Positions 7,859 to 15,417 of a stretch of 57,826 bases of DNA are shown piece after piece. Position 1 is the first letter of the stretch. Every line of letters starts with the position of its first letter. The translations under genes were made by a program, and so were the position numbers. The notes beneath the pieces are model-generated. The model saw only the letters and a program-made list of their open reading frames with translations, searched no databases and had not been told where the DNA came from. The stretch is from CF-118 sp035689345 (GTDB lineage Bacteria; Chloroflexota; Dormibacteria; Dormibacterales; Dormibacteraceae), in the NCBI GenBank assembly GCA_035689345.1, contig DASSLR010000044.1, forward strand, positions 1 through 57,826, read 5' to 3'.

Positions 7859-8938
7859 ATGCGAGGGGTTGCCGGGTCCAGGCTCTCTACCTTTCTATTT
7901 GCGCTCGCCACGGTGGTCGCCACCGCGTGCGGAAGCACGAGCGCGCCGGCCAACGTGGACGTGGGCAGCGGCAACCTGACGGCGGCCGGCGCCACCTTTC
8001 CCGAGCCGTTCTACAGCCGAGCCTTCTTCGCCTACAACCAGACCTATCCGCAGGTGAGCGTCAACTACCAGGCGGTGGGGTCAGGCGCCGGCATCCAGCA
8101 GTTCATCAAAGGAACCGTCGATTTCGGCGCCAGCGACGTGCCGATGGGCTCCTCCGACATCGCGGCGGCGGGGGGCCAGGCCGCCGTGGTGCAGATTCCG
8201 ACCACGCTCGGCGTCGTCGCCATCGCCTACAACGTCTCGGGCCTCGACAGGCTGCAGCTGGACGGGCCGACCCTGGCTGCGATCTATCTCGGGCAGATCA
8301 AGAAGTGGAGCGATCCGGCCATCGCCGCGCTCAACAGCGGCGCCAAGCTGCCCACCACCCCGATCACGGTCGTGCACCGTTCCGACGGCAGCGGCACGAC
8401 CTACCACTTCACCGACTACCTGGCCAAGGTCTCTGACGACTGGAAGACGAAGGTCGGCGTGTCCAAGTCAGTGCAGTGGCCGGCCGGAATCGGCGGCAAG
8501 GGCAACGACGGCGTTGCCCAGGCCATCAACCAGACAGACGGGGCCATCGGTTACGTCGAGCTGGCTTACGTGGTGCAGGCCAACATGCACCAGGCCTTCC
8601 TGAAGAACAAGAACGGCAAGTTCGTGCAGGCGAGCGTCGCCGGCGCGACGGCGGCCGCGGCGCAGAACACGAATGTCAGCCCGACCAACTTCTCCATCAC
8701 CGACGAGCCCGGGGATGCCACGTACCCCATCGCGGGCTTCAGCTGGATAATCCTCCGCGCCTCGATCAGCGACGCCGCCAAGGGCAAGGCTGTCGTCTTC
8801 CTGCTCAAATGGCTCGTGACCAGCGGCCAGTCGTTCGGACGAGACCTGCAGTACGCACCGCTGCCGCAAAGCGTCCAGAACCTGGCCCTGCAGAACCTGA
8901 AGGCGGTGACCGCGGGGGGCCAGCCCGTCCTCAGCTGA
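7859..8938 (+). CDS. pstS: Phosphate-binding lipoprotein PstS
   Basis: Extracellular phosphate-binding component of PstSCAB. The start is the ATG at 7859, five bases after a strong GGAGGG; a weaker in-frame ATG lies at 7844. The signal peptide ends in a lipobox with C24 (ATAC), so the mature protein is a lipoprotein. GAGATFPEPFYSRAF, the phosphate-binding SGAGIQQF and DFGASDVPMG, and RSDGSGTTYHFTDYL are classic PstS motifs. It diverges from phoR, and its -10 sits just downstream of the candidate Pho box. Confidence 0.95.
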   Translation: MRGVAGSRLSTFLFALATVVATACGSTSAPANVDVGSGNLTAAGATFPEPFYSRAFFAYNQTYPQVSVNYQAVGSGAGIQQFIKGTVDFGASDVPMGSSDIAAAGGQAAVVQIPTTLGVVAIAYNVSGLDRLQLDGPTLAAIYLGQIKKWSDPAIAALNSGAKLPTTPITVVHRSDGSGTTYHFTDYLAKVSDDWKTKVGVSKSVQWPAGIGGKGNDGVAQAINQTDGAIGYVELAYVVQANMHQAFLKNKNGKFVQASVAGATAAAAQNTNVSPTNFSITDEPGDATYPIAGFSWIILRASISDAAKGKAVVFLLKWLVTSGQSFGRDLQYAPLPQSVQNLALQNLKAVTAGGQPVLS

Positions 8939-8948
8939 AGCGCTGGGT

Positions 8949-8974
8949 GGCCCCCTCCGGACGGCGGCGGGGCC
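8949..8974 (+). terminator. Weak candidate hairpin after pstS
   Basis: GGCCCC at 8949-8954 can pair with GGGGCC at 8969-8974 across a 14-base GC-rich loop. No proper U-tract follows (TCGCGTGTCTTACCC), so it may only pause or partly attenuate transcription between pstS and the downstream DUF47-pit pair. Confidence 0.25.
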
Positions 8975-9011
8975 TCGCGTGTCTTACCCTTTAGCGCGGG
9001 GGTGATGTGAC

Positions 9012-9620
9012 GTGAAGCTCAGCCTCGTGCCGCGGGACCATCGTTTTTACGACCTTTTTCGCAAGCAGGGCGAGCTCCTCAGCGAGACCCTGTCGGACCT
9101 GAGCAAGTCACTCCTGGAAGGCCGCAGCCGGCATCCCCGCCTGCGCGATCTCGAACACCAGGCCGACAACGTCACGCACGAGATCTATCGCCTGACCAAC
9201 CGGACCTTCGTCACTCCGATCGACCAGGAGGACATCCTCCTGCTGGCCCACTCGCTGGACGAGGTCGTGGACCTGGCTGAAGAGGTGGCCGACAAGATCG
9301 ACCTCTACAACGTCGGCGAGATCACCGATCAGGCCAAGGAGATCGGCGAATGCCTGGAGCACGCCGGCAAGCAGCTGCAGGAAGCGCTGAACCGGCTCGA
9401 AGACTTCAATGGCGTGCAGCCTCTGCTCAAGGAGATTCACCGCCTCGAGAACGAGGGCGACCGGATCACGCGCGCCGCGTTGAAGGACCTGTTCAACGAT
9501 CACCGCACGCCTTCCGACCTGATCAAGTGGAAGGACGTCTACGCGCTGCTCGAGGAAACCATGGACGAGTGCGAGCATTGCGCCGAAGTGATCGAGACGC
9601 TTTCCATCAAGAACACCTGA
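9012..9620 (+). CDS. DUF47 (PhoU-like) Pit accessory protein
   Basis: A 202-residue, all-helical protein of the DUF47/PhoU_div family. RHPRLRDLEHQADNVTHEIY and the second repeat HRLENEGDRITRAALKDLF are the two PhoU-like metal-binding helical motifs (E/DxxxD pattern). Members are nearly always encoded directly before a PiT-family permease, as here (16-base gap), and are thought to modulate its activity. The GTG at 9012 fits the family N-terminus (KLSLVPRDHRFYDLF). Confidence 0.88.
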   Translation: MKLSLVPRDHRFYDLFRKQGELLSETLSDLSKSLLEGRSRHPRLRDLEHQADNVTHEIYRLTNRTFVTPIDQEDILLLAHSLDEVVDLAEEVADKIDLYNVGEITDQAKEIGECLEHAGKQLQEALNRLEDFNGVQPLLKEIHRLENEGDRITRAALKDLFNDHRTPSDLIKWKDVYALLEETMDECEHCAEVIETLSIKNT

Positions 9621-9636
9621 CCGCGCCGATCATCAC

Positions 9637-10656
9637 GTGACGGGGACCGCAGTCCTTCTCTGGGTCACGATCGCCATCGCGGTCGCGTTCGACTTCACCA
9701 ACGGCTTCCACGACACCGCCAACGCGATCGCGACCTCGGTTTCCACGCGAGCTCTATCGCCCCAGGCTGCGGTCCTCCTGTCGGCCACCTTCAACCTGGT
9801 GGGCGCGGTCATCACCGTCGCCTTCTTTCAAGCCAAGGTTTCCAACACCATCGCCAGCACGCTGGCCTTCAAAGCAGGGCTGGTCGTCATCATCGCCGCG
9901 CTTCTCGGCGCCATTGCCTGGAACTTGATCACGTGGTACCTCGGGTTCCCCAGCAGCTCCACGCACGCGTTGATCGGGGGGCTGTGCGGCGCCGGCATAG
10001 CGGCGGCCCACGGCCTGGACGGCGTCAAGTGGAGCTCACTCGCCAAGCAGGTCGCCAGCCTCGTGATCTCGCCGCCCATCGGCTTCCTGGCCGGCGCCGT
10101 GTTCATCACGCTGCTGACGCTGCTCGTCCATCGCGCGGGCTGGCGTCCCACCGTGCTCAACCGCACCTTCCGGGCGCTGCAGGTGGCCACTGCCGCGTTC
10201 GTGTCGTACTCACACGGCGCCAACGACGCGCAGAAGACCATGGCCGCCATGACCCTTGCGCTCGTCGCGGCGGGCGACCTGCCCAAGTTCCAGGTGCCGC
10301 TGTGGGTGGTCTTTCTCTCGGCCGCGACGATTGCCTTCGGGACTTACGCGGGCGGTTGGCGAATCATCCGCACCCTCGGCTGGAACATCCTGAAGCTCGA
10401 TCCGGCCACAGGCATGTCCGCGCAGCTCACCGGTGCGACGGTGATCCAGGTGGCGACGCTCGTCGGGTTGCCCGTGAGCACGACGCACGTGGTGACCGGA
10501 TCCGTGATGGGTGTGGGCGCGAGCAGGAAGCTCTCCGCGGTCCGCTGGGGACTCGGCGCCAACATCATCGCGGCGTGGCTCATCACCATCCCGTCGGCGG
10601 CGATCATCGCCTGGGTCATGTTCGCGATCCTCAGCACCGCTGGCCTGCGAGGCTGA
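9637..10656 (+). CDS. pit: Inorganic phosphate transporter, PiT family
   Basis: A 339-residue membrane permease for low-affinity uptake of metal-phosphate. It has the duplicated PiT signature: FTNGFHDTANAIATSV in the N-terminal half and YSHGANDAQKTMAAM in the C-terminal half, with PSSSTHALIGG and PVSTTHVVTGSVMGVG as the paired SSTHA-type loops. About ten hydrophobic helices are visible. It starts with GTG shortly after the DUF47 partner. Having Pst and Pit side by side gives both high- and low-affinity phosphate uptake from one locus. Confidence 0.95.
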   Translation: MTGTAVLLWVTIAIAVAFDFTNGFHDTANAIATSVSTRALSPQAAVLLSATFNLVGAVITVAFFQAKVSNTIASTLAFKAGLVVIIAALLGAIAWNLITWYLGFPSSSTHALIGGLCGAGIAAAHGLDGVKWSSLAKQVASLVISPPIGFLAGAVFITLLTLLVHRAGWRPTVLNRTFRALQVATAAFVSYSHGANDAQKTMAAMTLALVAAGDLPKFQVPLWVVFLSAATIAFGTYAGGWRIIRTLGWNILKLDPATGMSAQLTGATVIQVATLVGLPVSTTHVVTGSVMGVGASRKLSAVRWGLGANIIAAWLITIPSAAIIAWVMFAILSTAGLRG

Positions 10657-10669
10657 TCGAAATCGCGGG

Positions 10670-10698
10670 TTGGTTTGCAGCGCCGCTGCGGGTAAACT
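10670..10698 (+). promoter_or_regulatory. Candidate promoter for the nudix-thi operon
   Basis: TTGGTT at 10670-10675 and TAAACT at 10693-10698 are separated by exactly 17 bases. Transcription would begin about 35 bases before the nudix GTG, leaving room for its GAAGGAG ribosome site. No TPP riboswitch motif fits in this short leader. Confidence 0.45.
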
Positions 10699-10738
10699 CA
10701 CATCACCGCCAACGTCGCAGCAACGTGAAGGAGCAATC

Positions 10739-11164
10739 GTGGCCACAAAGATCCTCGAGTTGACAGACGTCAATGTCGTCAAGGCGGCCGGCGGCGTGGT
10801 CTGCCGCGAAGGTTCATCAGGCGAAACCGAGATCGTCGTCGTGCACCGGCCCGCATACGACGACTGGACGCTGCCCAAGGGCAAGGTCGACCCGGACGAG
10901 ACGCCCGAGGAGTGCGCGCTCCGCGAGGTCAAGGAAGAGACCGGCTTCAAGTGCGAGCTCCAGCGCCCGCTCGGTTGCACCGCCTACGTCGACCGGCGCG
11001 GCCGCAACAAGGTGGCGTGCTACTGGGTCATGGAGGTCATCAGCGGACGCTTTCGCCCAGGCGGCGAGGTGGACCGCATGATCTGGATGACAGTCCCCGA
11101 CGCCGTGAAGCGACTGACCTACGAGCGCGACAAGGCACTCATCGCCCAACAGCCACTTCCGTAA
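10739..11164 (+). CDS. Nudix hydrolase
   Basis: A 141-residue hydrolase with a perfect Nudix box: it begins at GKVDPDETPEE and continues to REVKEETGF, satisfying GX5EX7REUXEEXGU, near residues 45-67. Nudix enzymes cleave nucleoside diphosphates linked to another moiety; the substrate cannot be read from sequence, but the short single-domain form resembles MutT/Ap6A-type hydrolases (WTLPKGKVDPDE). The start is the GTG at 10739, five bases after GAAGGAG; longer open frames upstream lie inside pit. It leads the thi genes, perhaps only by co-transcription. Confidence 0.88.
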   Translation: MATKILELTDVNVVKAAGGVVCREGSSGETEIVVVHRPAYDDWTLPKGKVDPDETPEECALREVKEETGFKCELQRPLGCTAYVDRRGRNKVACYWVMEVISGRFRPGGEVDRMIWMTVPDAVKRLTYERDKALIAQQPLP

Positions 11165-11176
11165 GCTTGGGCTGTC

Positions 11177-11971
11177 GTGCAGACAGCCACCGCGCCCGAC
11201 ACCCTCGTCATCGCCGGCATCGAGCTGCGCTCGCGACTGTTCGTGGGCACGGGCAAGTACACCGACGACGCGACGATGGTCGGCGCGCTGGAGGCCTCCG
11301 GCGCCGAGCTCGTGACTGTGGCGCTGCGGCGCCTCGACCTCGACAACCCCAAGAAGAAGACGATCCTCGACGTCATCGACTGGCGGCGGTTCCGCATCCT
11401 GCCCAACACGGCCGGCTGCCGCACGGCGGACGAGGCGATCCGGATCGCGCGCCTCGCGCGCTCCATGGGCCTCTCCGACTGGGTGAAGCTCGAGGTCATC
11501 CCCGACCCGCGCTACCTGCTGCCCGACCCCGAGGAGACGTTGAAGGCGGCGCGTGTCCTCGTCGGCGAGGGTTTCCAGGTGCTGCCTTACATCAACGCCG
11601 ATCCGGTGCTGGCGAGAAAGCTCGAGGAGATCGGCACCGTGACGGTGATGCCCCTCGGTTCGCCGATCGGTTCGGGCCAGGGCCTGCAGACCCTCGAGCA
11701 GATCAAGATCATCATCCAGGACGCGAAGGTCCCGGTCGTGGTCGACGCCGGCATCGGCGCGCCCTCGGACGCGGCGCTCGCGATGGAGCTCGGGGCCGAC
11801 GCGGTGCTCGTCAACACGGCGATCGCCATGGCTCGCGACCCGGCGCTCATGGCCGAGGCCATCAGAGAGGGCGTCGACGCGGGCCGCAAGGCCTACACCG
11901 CGGGCCGCATCCCGCGCCGGGCAGAAGCCAGCGCCAGCTCGCCGACGCAAGGAGTCTCCCAGCGACATTAG
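11177..11971 (+). CDS. thiG: Thiazole synthase
   Basis: ThiG builds the thiazole phosphate half of thiamine from 1-deoxyxylulose-5-phosphate, dehydroglycine and ThiS-thiocarboxylate. The (beta/alpha)8 barrel shows LFVGTGKYTD, the Schiff-base lysine K104 in WVKLEVIPD, LPNTAGCRTADEA, PLGSPIGSGQGL and VVDAGIGAPSDAA near the phosphate-binding loops. At 264 residues it is full length. The GTG start has TAAGCT nine bases upstream, overlapping the nudix stop, so a leaderless internal promoter is possible. thiS lies two genes downstream. Confidence 0.96.
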   Translation: MQTATAPDTLVIAGIELRSRLFVGTGKYTDDATMVGALEASGAELVTVALRRLDLDNPKKKTILDVIDWRRFRILPNTAGCRTADEAIRIARLARSMGLSDWVKLEVIPDPRYLLPDPEETLKAARVLVGEGFQVLPYINADPVLARKLEEIGTVTVMPLGSPIGSGQGLQTLEQIKIIIQDAKVPVVVDAGIGAPSDAALAMELGADAVLVNTAIAMARDPALMAEAIREGVDAGRKAYTAGRIPRRAEASASSPTQGVSQRH

Positions 11972-11979
11972 TCAGGCCC

Positions 11980-12495
11980 GTGGCGATGGCGGTGGTCGCG
12001 ACCGCGGAGGCAGGGCTGAGCGCCATCAGCAAAGGCGCGACCATCGTCCAGCTGCGCGCACCGCACGCGACCGCGCGCGAGCTCGAGCGCGAGGCGGCGG
12101 CCCTGGTGCCCAAGGCGTCGGTGCCCGTGGTCGTGAGCTCGAGATGCGACGTCGCCCTCGCGGCCGGCGCCGCCGGTGTGAACCTGCCCGAAAAAGACAT
12201 CAGCGTCGCGGAGGCGAAACGGCTGATGGGCCACAGGCTCGTCGGCCGTTCGGTCCACTCGGTGGCAAGCGCGCTCGAAGCCGCGCGGGAAGGCGCCGAC
12301 TACGTCATCTTCGGACCGGTGTGGGAGAGCCCGAGCCACCCTGGCGAGCGGCCCCAGGGCGTCAGAGCGCTGGCTGAGGTCGCGCGCGCGGTGCGCATTC
12401 CGGTGCTCGCGATCGGAGGCGTGAACGAAGAGCGCGTCAACGTGTGCGCCGACGCCGGTGCCGCCGGCTACGCCGCCATCACGATGTTCAAGTGA
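11980..12495 (+). CDS. TenI/ThiE-family thiazole tautomerase or thiamine-phosphate synthase
   Basis: A 171-residue TIM-barrel protein of the ThiE/TenI superfamily: ATIVQLRAP, GRSVHSVASALEAAREGADYVIFGPVWES and PVLAIGGVNEERV. ThiE normally has a VHLGQxD motif and a G(C/V)STHS loop; here these read VNLPEKD and GRSVHS, which match TenI (the thiazole tautomerase, whose His in this loop is catalytic). I therefore favour tautomerase over synthase. The start is uncertain: GTG 11980 and ATG 11986 are candidates, and both lack the usual first beta strand (about 20 residues short). It follows thiG by 8 bases and overlaps thiS as GTGA. Confidence 0.75.
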   Translation: MAMAVVATAEAGLSAISKGATIVQLRAPHATARELEREAAALVPKASVPVVVSSRCDVALAAGAAGVNLPEKDISVAEAKRLMGHRLVGRSVHSVASALEAAREGADYVIFGPVWESPSHPGERPQGVRALAEVARAVRIPVLAIGGVNEERVNVCADAGAAGYAAITMFK

Positions 12496-12701
12496 TAGAC
12501 GTCCAGATCAACGGCAAGCGCGTGGACCTCGAGGAGCCGACCCGTCTTCTCGATTACCTGGAGAAACTGGGCGTCGACCCGCGCGCCGTCGCGGTCGAGC
12601 ACAACGGCGAGATCATCGCGCGCGATCGCTACGCCGAGGTGACGCTGCGCGCGAAGGACGTGGTCGAGATCGTGCGCATGGTCGGCGGAGGCAAGAGCTA
12701 G
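12492..12701 (+). CDS. thiS: Sulfur carrier protein ThiS
   Basis: A 69-residue beta-grasp ubiquitin-like protein that donates sulfur to ThiG. The start is the GTG at 12492, overlapping the upstream stop as GTGA; IDVQINGKRVDLEE and RDRYAEVTLRAKDVVEIVRMVGGGKS match the fold. ThiS normally ends in Gly-Gly, whose terminal carboxylate is adenylated by ThiF. Here the gene ends GGG-Lys-Ser, so two residues would need to be removed before activation. Its TAG shares CTAG with the convergent murE stop. No thiF, thiO or thiH is in the window. Confidence 0.88.
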   Translation: MIDVQINGKRVDLEEPTRLLDYLEKLGVDPRAVAVEHNGEIIARDRYAEVTLRAKDVVEIVRMVGGGKS

Positions 12702-14203
12702 ACCCGCTCGCGCAGCGCCTCTTCGGCGACGGCGCGCTCGTCCCACGGCTGGGCCCCGCCCGCCACGCGCATCGAGCGCTCGTGGCCTTTGCCCGCGAGC
12801 AGCACGGTGTCGCCGGGGCGCGCGAGCTCGATGGCGCGGCGGATCGCGGCGCGGCGGTCGATCACGATCTCGTAGTCGAGGCCCGGCGCCTTCCCCTCCG
12901 CGCCCGACTGGACGTCGCGAGCGATCTCCGCCGGATCCTCTTCGAGTGGATCGTCGGTCGTGATGATGAAGAAGTCCGAGAAGCGCGCGGCAGCCCGACC
13001 CATCCCGGGCCGGTCGTGGTCGGAGCGTGCCGTCGACCCGAACACGACGATGAGCCTCCCGTGTGTGAACGGCCGGAGCTCGGCCAGCGCGCTCGCGAGC
13101 GCGCCCGCGGAGTGGGCGAAGTCGATGAACACGCGGAAGTCCTGGCCCAGGTCGACTCTCTCGAGCCGGCCGCGCACGCCTTCGAAGCTCGCGAGCCCGG
13201 TGCCGATCGCTTCGAGCGGCACGCCGAGCGCAAGGCAGACGCCCGCCGCGCACATCGCGTTGTAAACGTTGAAGCGCGCGGGCACCGCGAGGTCGACGTA
13301 GGTCTCGCCAAGCGGCGTCCTCAGCCGGAAGTGCGAACCGCTGTCGCTCATGCCGACGTCGAGCGGGTGGAAGTCGGCGGCCGTCGTGAGCCCATAGGTC
13401 CAGCGGCGCGAGATCGACCGGCTCGCCAGCCGCTCGTAGCTCGCGTCGTCGCGATTGAGCACGGCCGTCTTCTCGATCCCCTTGTCCGCGCCCTTCGCGG
13501 CGAGGTCGATCAGGCGCGCCTTCGCCTCGAGATAGTCCTCCCACGTCGCGTGGTAGTCGAGGTGATCGTGGCCGACGTTCGTGAACGCGGCGACGTCGAA
13601 CTCGCATGCGTTCACCCTTTCCTGCACGAGCGCGTGGGACGTGGTCTCGATGACCGCGCACCGCACGCCGGCATCGACCATCTCCTTCAACCATGCCTGG
13701 ATCTGGTGAGCTTCCGTCGTCGTCTGACCGCTCGTGTTGTCGGACTCGCGACCGGCAACCGAGTAGGCGACAGTGCTCATCGCGCCGGCGACGATGCCGC
13801 TGGCCTGCAGCACGTGCTCCGCCATGTGTGTCGTCGTGGTCTTGCCGTCCGTGCCCGTGATGCCGGCCACGAGGAGTCGGCGGGCGGGCCGGCCGAAGAA
13901 TTCCGCGGCCAGCTCTCCCAGCGCGGACCGGGTGGAGGCCACCTTGAGCACCGGCACTCCGTCCGGCACGTGAGCATCGGCCTGGACCGCGATCGCTGAC
14001 GCTCCCGCGGCCATCGCATCGGCGATGAAGGCATGCCCGTCGGCGCGGATGCCGGGCACCGCCACGAACAGGTCGCCTCGCTTCACCTGCCGGGAGTCAG
14101 GCTGGACGCCGCTGATCTCGACCGCGCCGTCGCCGTGCACCGTGGCGCCGGGCACGGCCGTCGCCAGCTGGGAAAGCAGCACCACCGCACCATAATCGAC
14201 CAA
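12698..14203 (-). CDS. murE: UDP-MurNAc-tripeptide synthetase (MurE-type Mur ligase)
   Basis: Cytoplasmic ligase adding the third residue, a diamino acid, to UDP-MurNAc-L-Ala-D-Glu. The ATP loop ITGTDGKTTTTHM is at residues 115-127, ETTSHAL follows, and the carbamylated-lysine candidate is K228 in YLEAKARLI. The substrate-specificity motif, DNPR in mDAP-adding enzymes, reads DDPL (417-420), so the Arg that grips mDAP is missing; the GGDRD-type loop is also changed to GSTARSDHDRPGMG. This suggests a different diamino acid such as Lys or Orn (inference). The TTG at 14203 gives 501 residues; a GTG at 14185 behind GATTAT is a good alternative. Confidence 0.9.
   Translation of the reverse strand: MVDYGAVVLLSQLATAVPGATVHGDGAVEISGVQPDSRQVKRGDLFVAVPGIRADGHAFIADAMAAGASAIAVQADAHVPDGVPVLKVASTRSALGELAAEFFGRPARRLLVAGITGTDGKTTTTHMAEHVLQASGIVAGAMSTVAYSVAGRESDNTSGQTTTEAHQIQAWLKEMVDAGVRCAVIETTSHALVQERVNACEFDVAAFTNVGHDHLDYHATWEDYLEAKARLIDLAAKGADKGIEKTAVLNRDDASYERLASRSISRRWTYGLTTAADFHPLDVGMSDSGSHFRLRTPLGETYVDLAVPARFNVYNAMCAAGVCLALGVPLEAIGTGLASFEGVRGRLERVDLGQDFRVFIDFAHSAGALASALAELRPFTHGRLIVVFGSTARSDHDRPGMGRAAARFSDFFIITTDDPLEEDPAEIARDVQSGAEGKAPGLDYEIVIDRRAAIRRAIELARPGDTVLLAGKGHERSMRVAGGAQPWDERAVAEEALRERV
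14191..14197. promoter_or_regulatory. Candidate bidirectional -10 element for folP and murE
   Basis: CATAATC contains a plus-strand -10 (CATAAT, 14191-14196) that ends seven bases before the folP ATG and, on the minus strand, a -10 (GATTAT, 14197-14192) that ends six bases before an in-frame murE GTG at 14185. Both transcripts would be leaderless. This fits the repeated -10-to-start spacing in this window but is unproven. Confidence 0.4.
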
Positions 14204-15016
14204 ATGCTCAGCGCCGAGATCGGCGGCCGGAGGTTCGACTGGGGATCACGAACCTACGTCATGGGCATCGTCAACACGAGCCCTGACTCGTTCAGCGGCG
14301 ACGGCCTCGACGATGCGGAGAGCGCGATCTCGCAGGGCATGGTGATGGCGCGCGAGGGCGCGGCCATGCTCGATGTCGGCGGGCAGTCGACGCGGCCGGG
14401 CCACGAGCCGATCAGCGCGGCCGAAGAGATCAGCCGCACCGAACGGGTCGTGGAGAGGCTCGCGAAGACTGCCGGCGTGCCGGTTTCCATCGACACTTAC
14501 AAGCTGGAGGTGGCGGAGGCGGCGATCGCCGCCGGGGCCACCATCCTCAACGACGTGTGGGCGCTGCAGCGATCACCGGCGCTGGCGGACCTCGCCGCCC
14601 GCCGCGGGTGCGCGCTGGTGGTGATGCACAACCAGGAAGGCACCGCGTACGAAGGCGACTTGATGGCCGAGATCAAGCGCGTGCTCCGAGCAGCCACGGA
14701 CAGTGCCATCGCCGCCGGCGTGCCGCGCGAGCGCGTGCTCGTCGATCCCGGCATCGGGTTCGGCAAGACCGCCGATCACAACTGGGAGGTGATGCGCCGG
14801 CTGCCCGAGCTGGCCGAGCTGGGCCAGCCGATCCTCATCGGCACGTCACGCAAGTCGTTCATCGGCAAGCTGCTCGACCTTCCGGTGACGGACCGCGTGG
14901 AAGGCACGGCGGCCACGGTCGCAGCCGCCATCCTGCGGGGCGTCGACGTGGTGCGCGTCCACGACGTGCGCGTGATGATGCGCGTCGCCGCGGTCGCCGA
15001 TCGCATCGCGCGGTGA
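14204..15016 (+). CDS. folP: Dihydropteroate synthase
   Basis: FolP condenses p-aminobenzoate with dihydropterin pyrophosphate in folate synthesis and is the sulfonamide target. The 270-residue TIM barrel has VMGIVNTSPDSFSGDG, LDVGGQSTRPGHEPI, SIDTYK, ILNDVWAL, DPGIGFGKTADHN and GTSRKSFIGKL, all pterin- or pABA-binding motifs. The ATG at 14204 matches the family N-terminus and lies seven bases after CATAAT. Its TGA overlaps the folK GTG (GTGA). folB is not between them. Confidence 0.96.
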   Translation: MLSAEIGGRRFDWGSRTYVMGIVNTSPDSFSGDGLDDAESAISQGMVMAREGAAMLDVGGQSTRPGHEPISAAEEISRTERVVERLAKTAGVPVSIDTYKLEVAEAAIAAGATILNDVWALQRSPALADLAARRGCALVVMHNQEGTAYEGDLMAEIKRVLRAATDSAIAAGVPRERVLVDPGIGFGKTADHNWEVMRRLPELAELGQPILIGTSRKSFIGKLLDLPVTDRVEGTAATVAAAILRGVDVVRVHDVRVMMRVAAVADRIAR

Positions 15017-15417
15017 CGGTCGCCTACCTCGGGCTCGGTTCCAACCTGGGACATCGGGCTCGCAACCTCAGCGCCGCCCGCCGGCGGCTGCGCGAAATGG
15101 GCGCGCGCATCCTGCGCGCGAGCACCGTCATCGAGACCGAGCCGTGGGGCGTCACCGACCAGCCGCGCTTCTTGAACCAGGTGCTCCAGGTCGAGTGGAA
15201 GGGCACCGCGCGGCAGCTGTTGCGCGCGGCGCAGGCGGTCGAGCGCGAAGGCGGCCGCGTGCGCACGCGGCGCTGGGGTCCCCGCACCATCGACGTGGAC
15301 ATCCTTCTGTTCGGCGACGAAACGATTTCTGAGCCCGCCCTGCAGATCCCGCATCCGCGCATTAACGAGAGGCCCTTCGTACTGGAGGGCTTGCGAGAAC
15401 TTAGAGAGTCTTGTTGA
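15013..15417 (+). CDS. folK: 2-amino-4-hydroxy-6-hydroxymethyldihydropteridine pyrophosphokinase
   Basis: HPPK activates the pterin for FolP by pyrophosphoryl transfer from ATP. AYLGLGSNLGHRARNL, FLNQV, and RWGPRTIDVDILLFG (catalytic Asp pair) are diagnostic, followed by HPRINERPFVLEGL. It is 134 residues, about 20-25 shorter than most FolK proteins, with little sequence after the FVL motif. The short end overlaps the stop of the convergent ATPase gene by 17 bases, so the C-terminus may have been trimmed when that gene became its neighbour (inference). Confidence 0.92.
   Translation: MTVAYLGLGSNLGHRARNLSAARRRLREMGARILRASTVIETEPWGVTDQPRFLNQVLQVEWKGTARQLLRAAQAVEREGGRVRTRRWGPRTIDVDILLFGDETISEPALQIPHPRINERPFVLEGLRELRESC

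Noticed and set aside
10657..10738. TPP riboswitch ahead of the thi genes.
   Set aside because: The spacer is 82 bases and lacks the conserved CTGAGA and ACCTGATCTGGATAATGCC-like segments; an ordinary promoter and ribosome site explain it.
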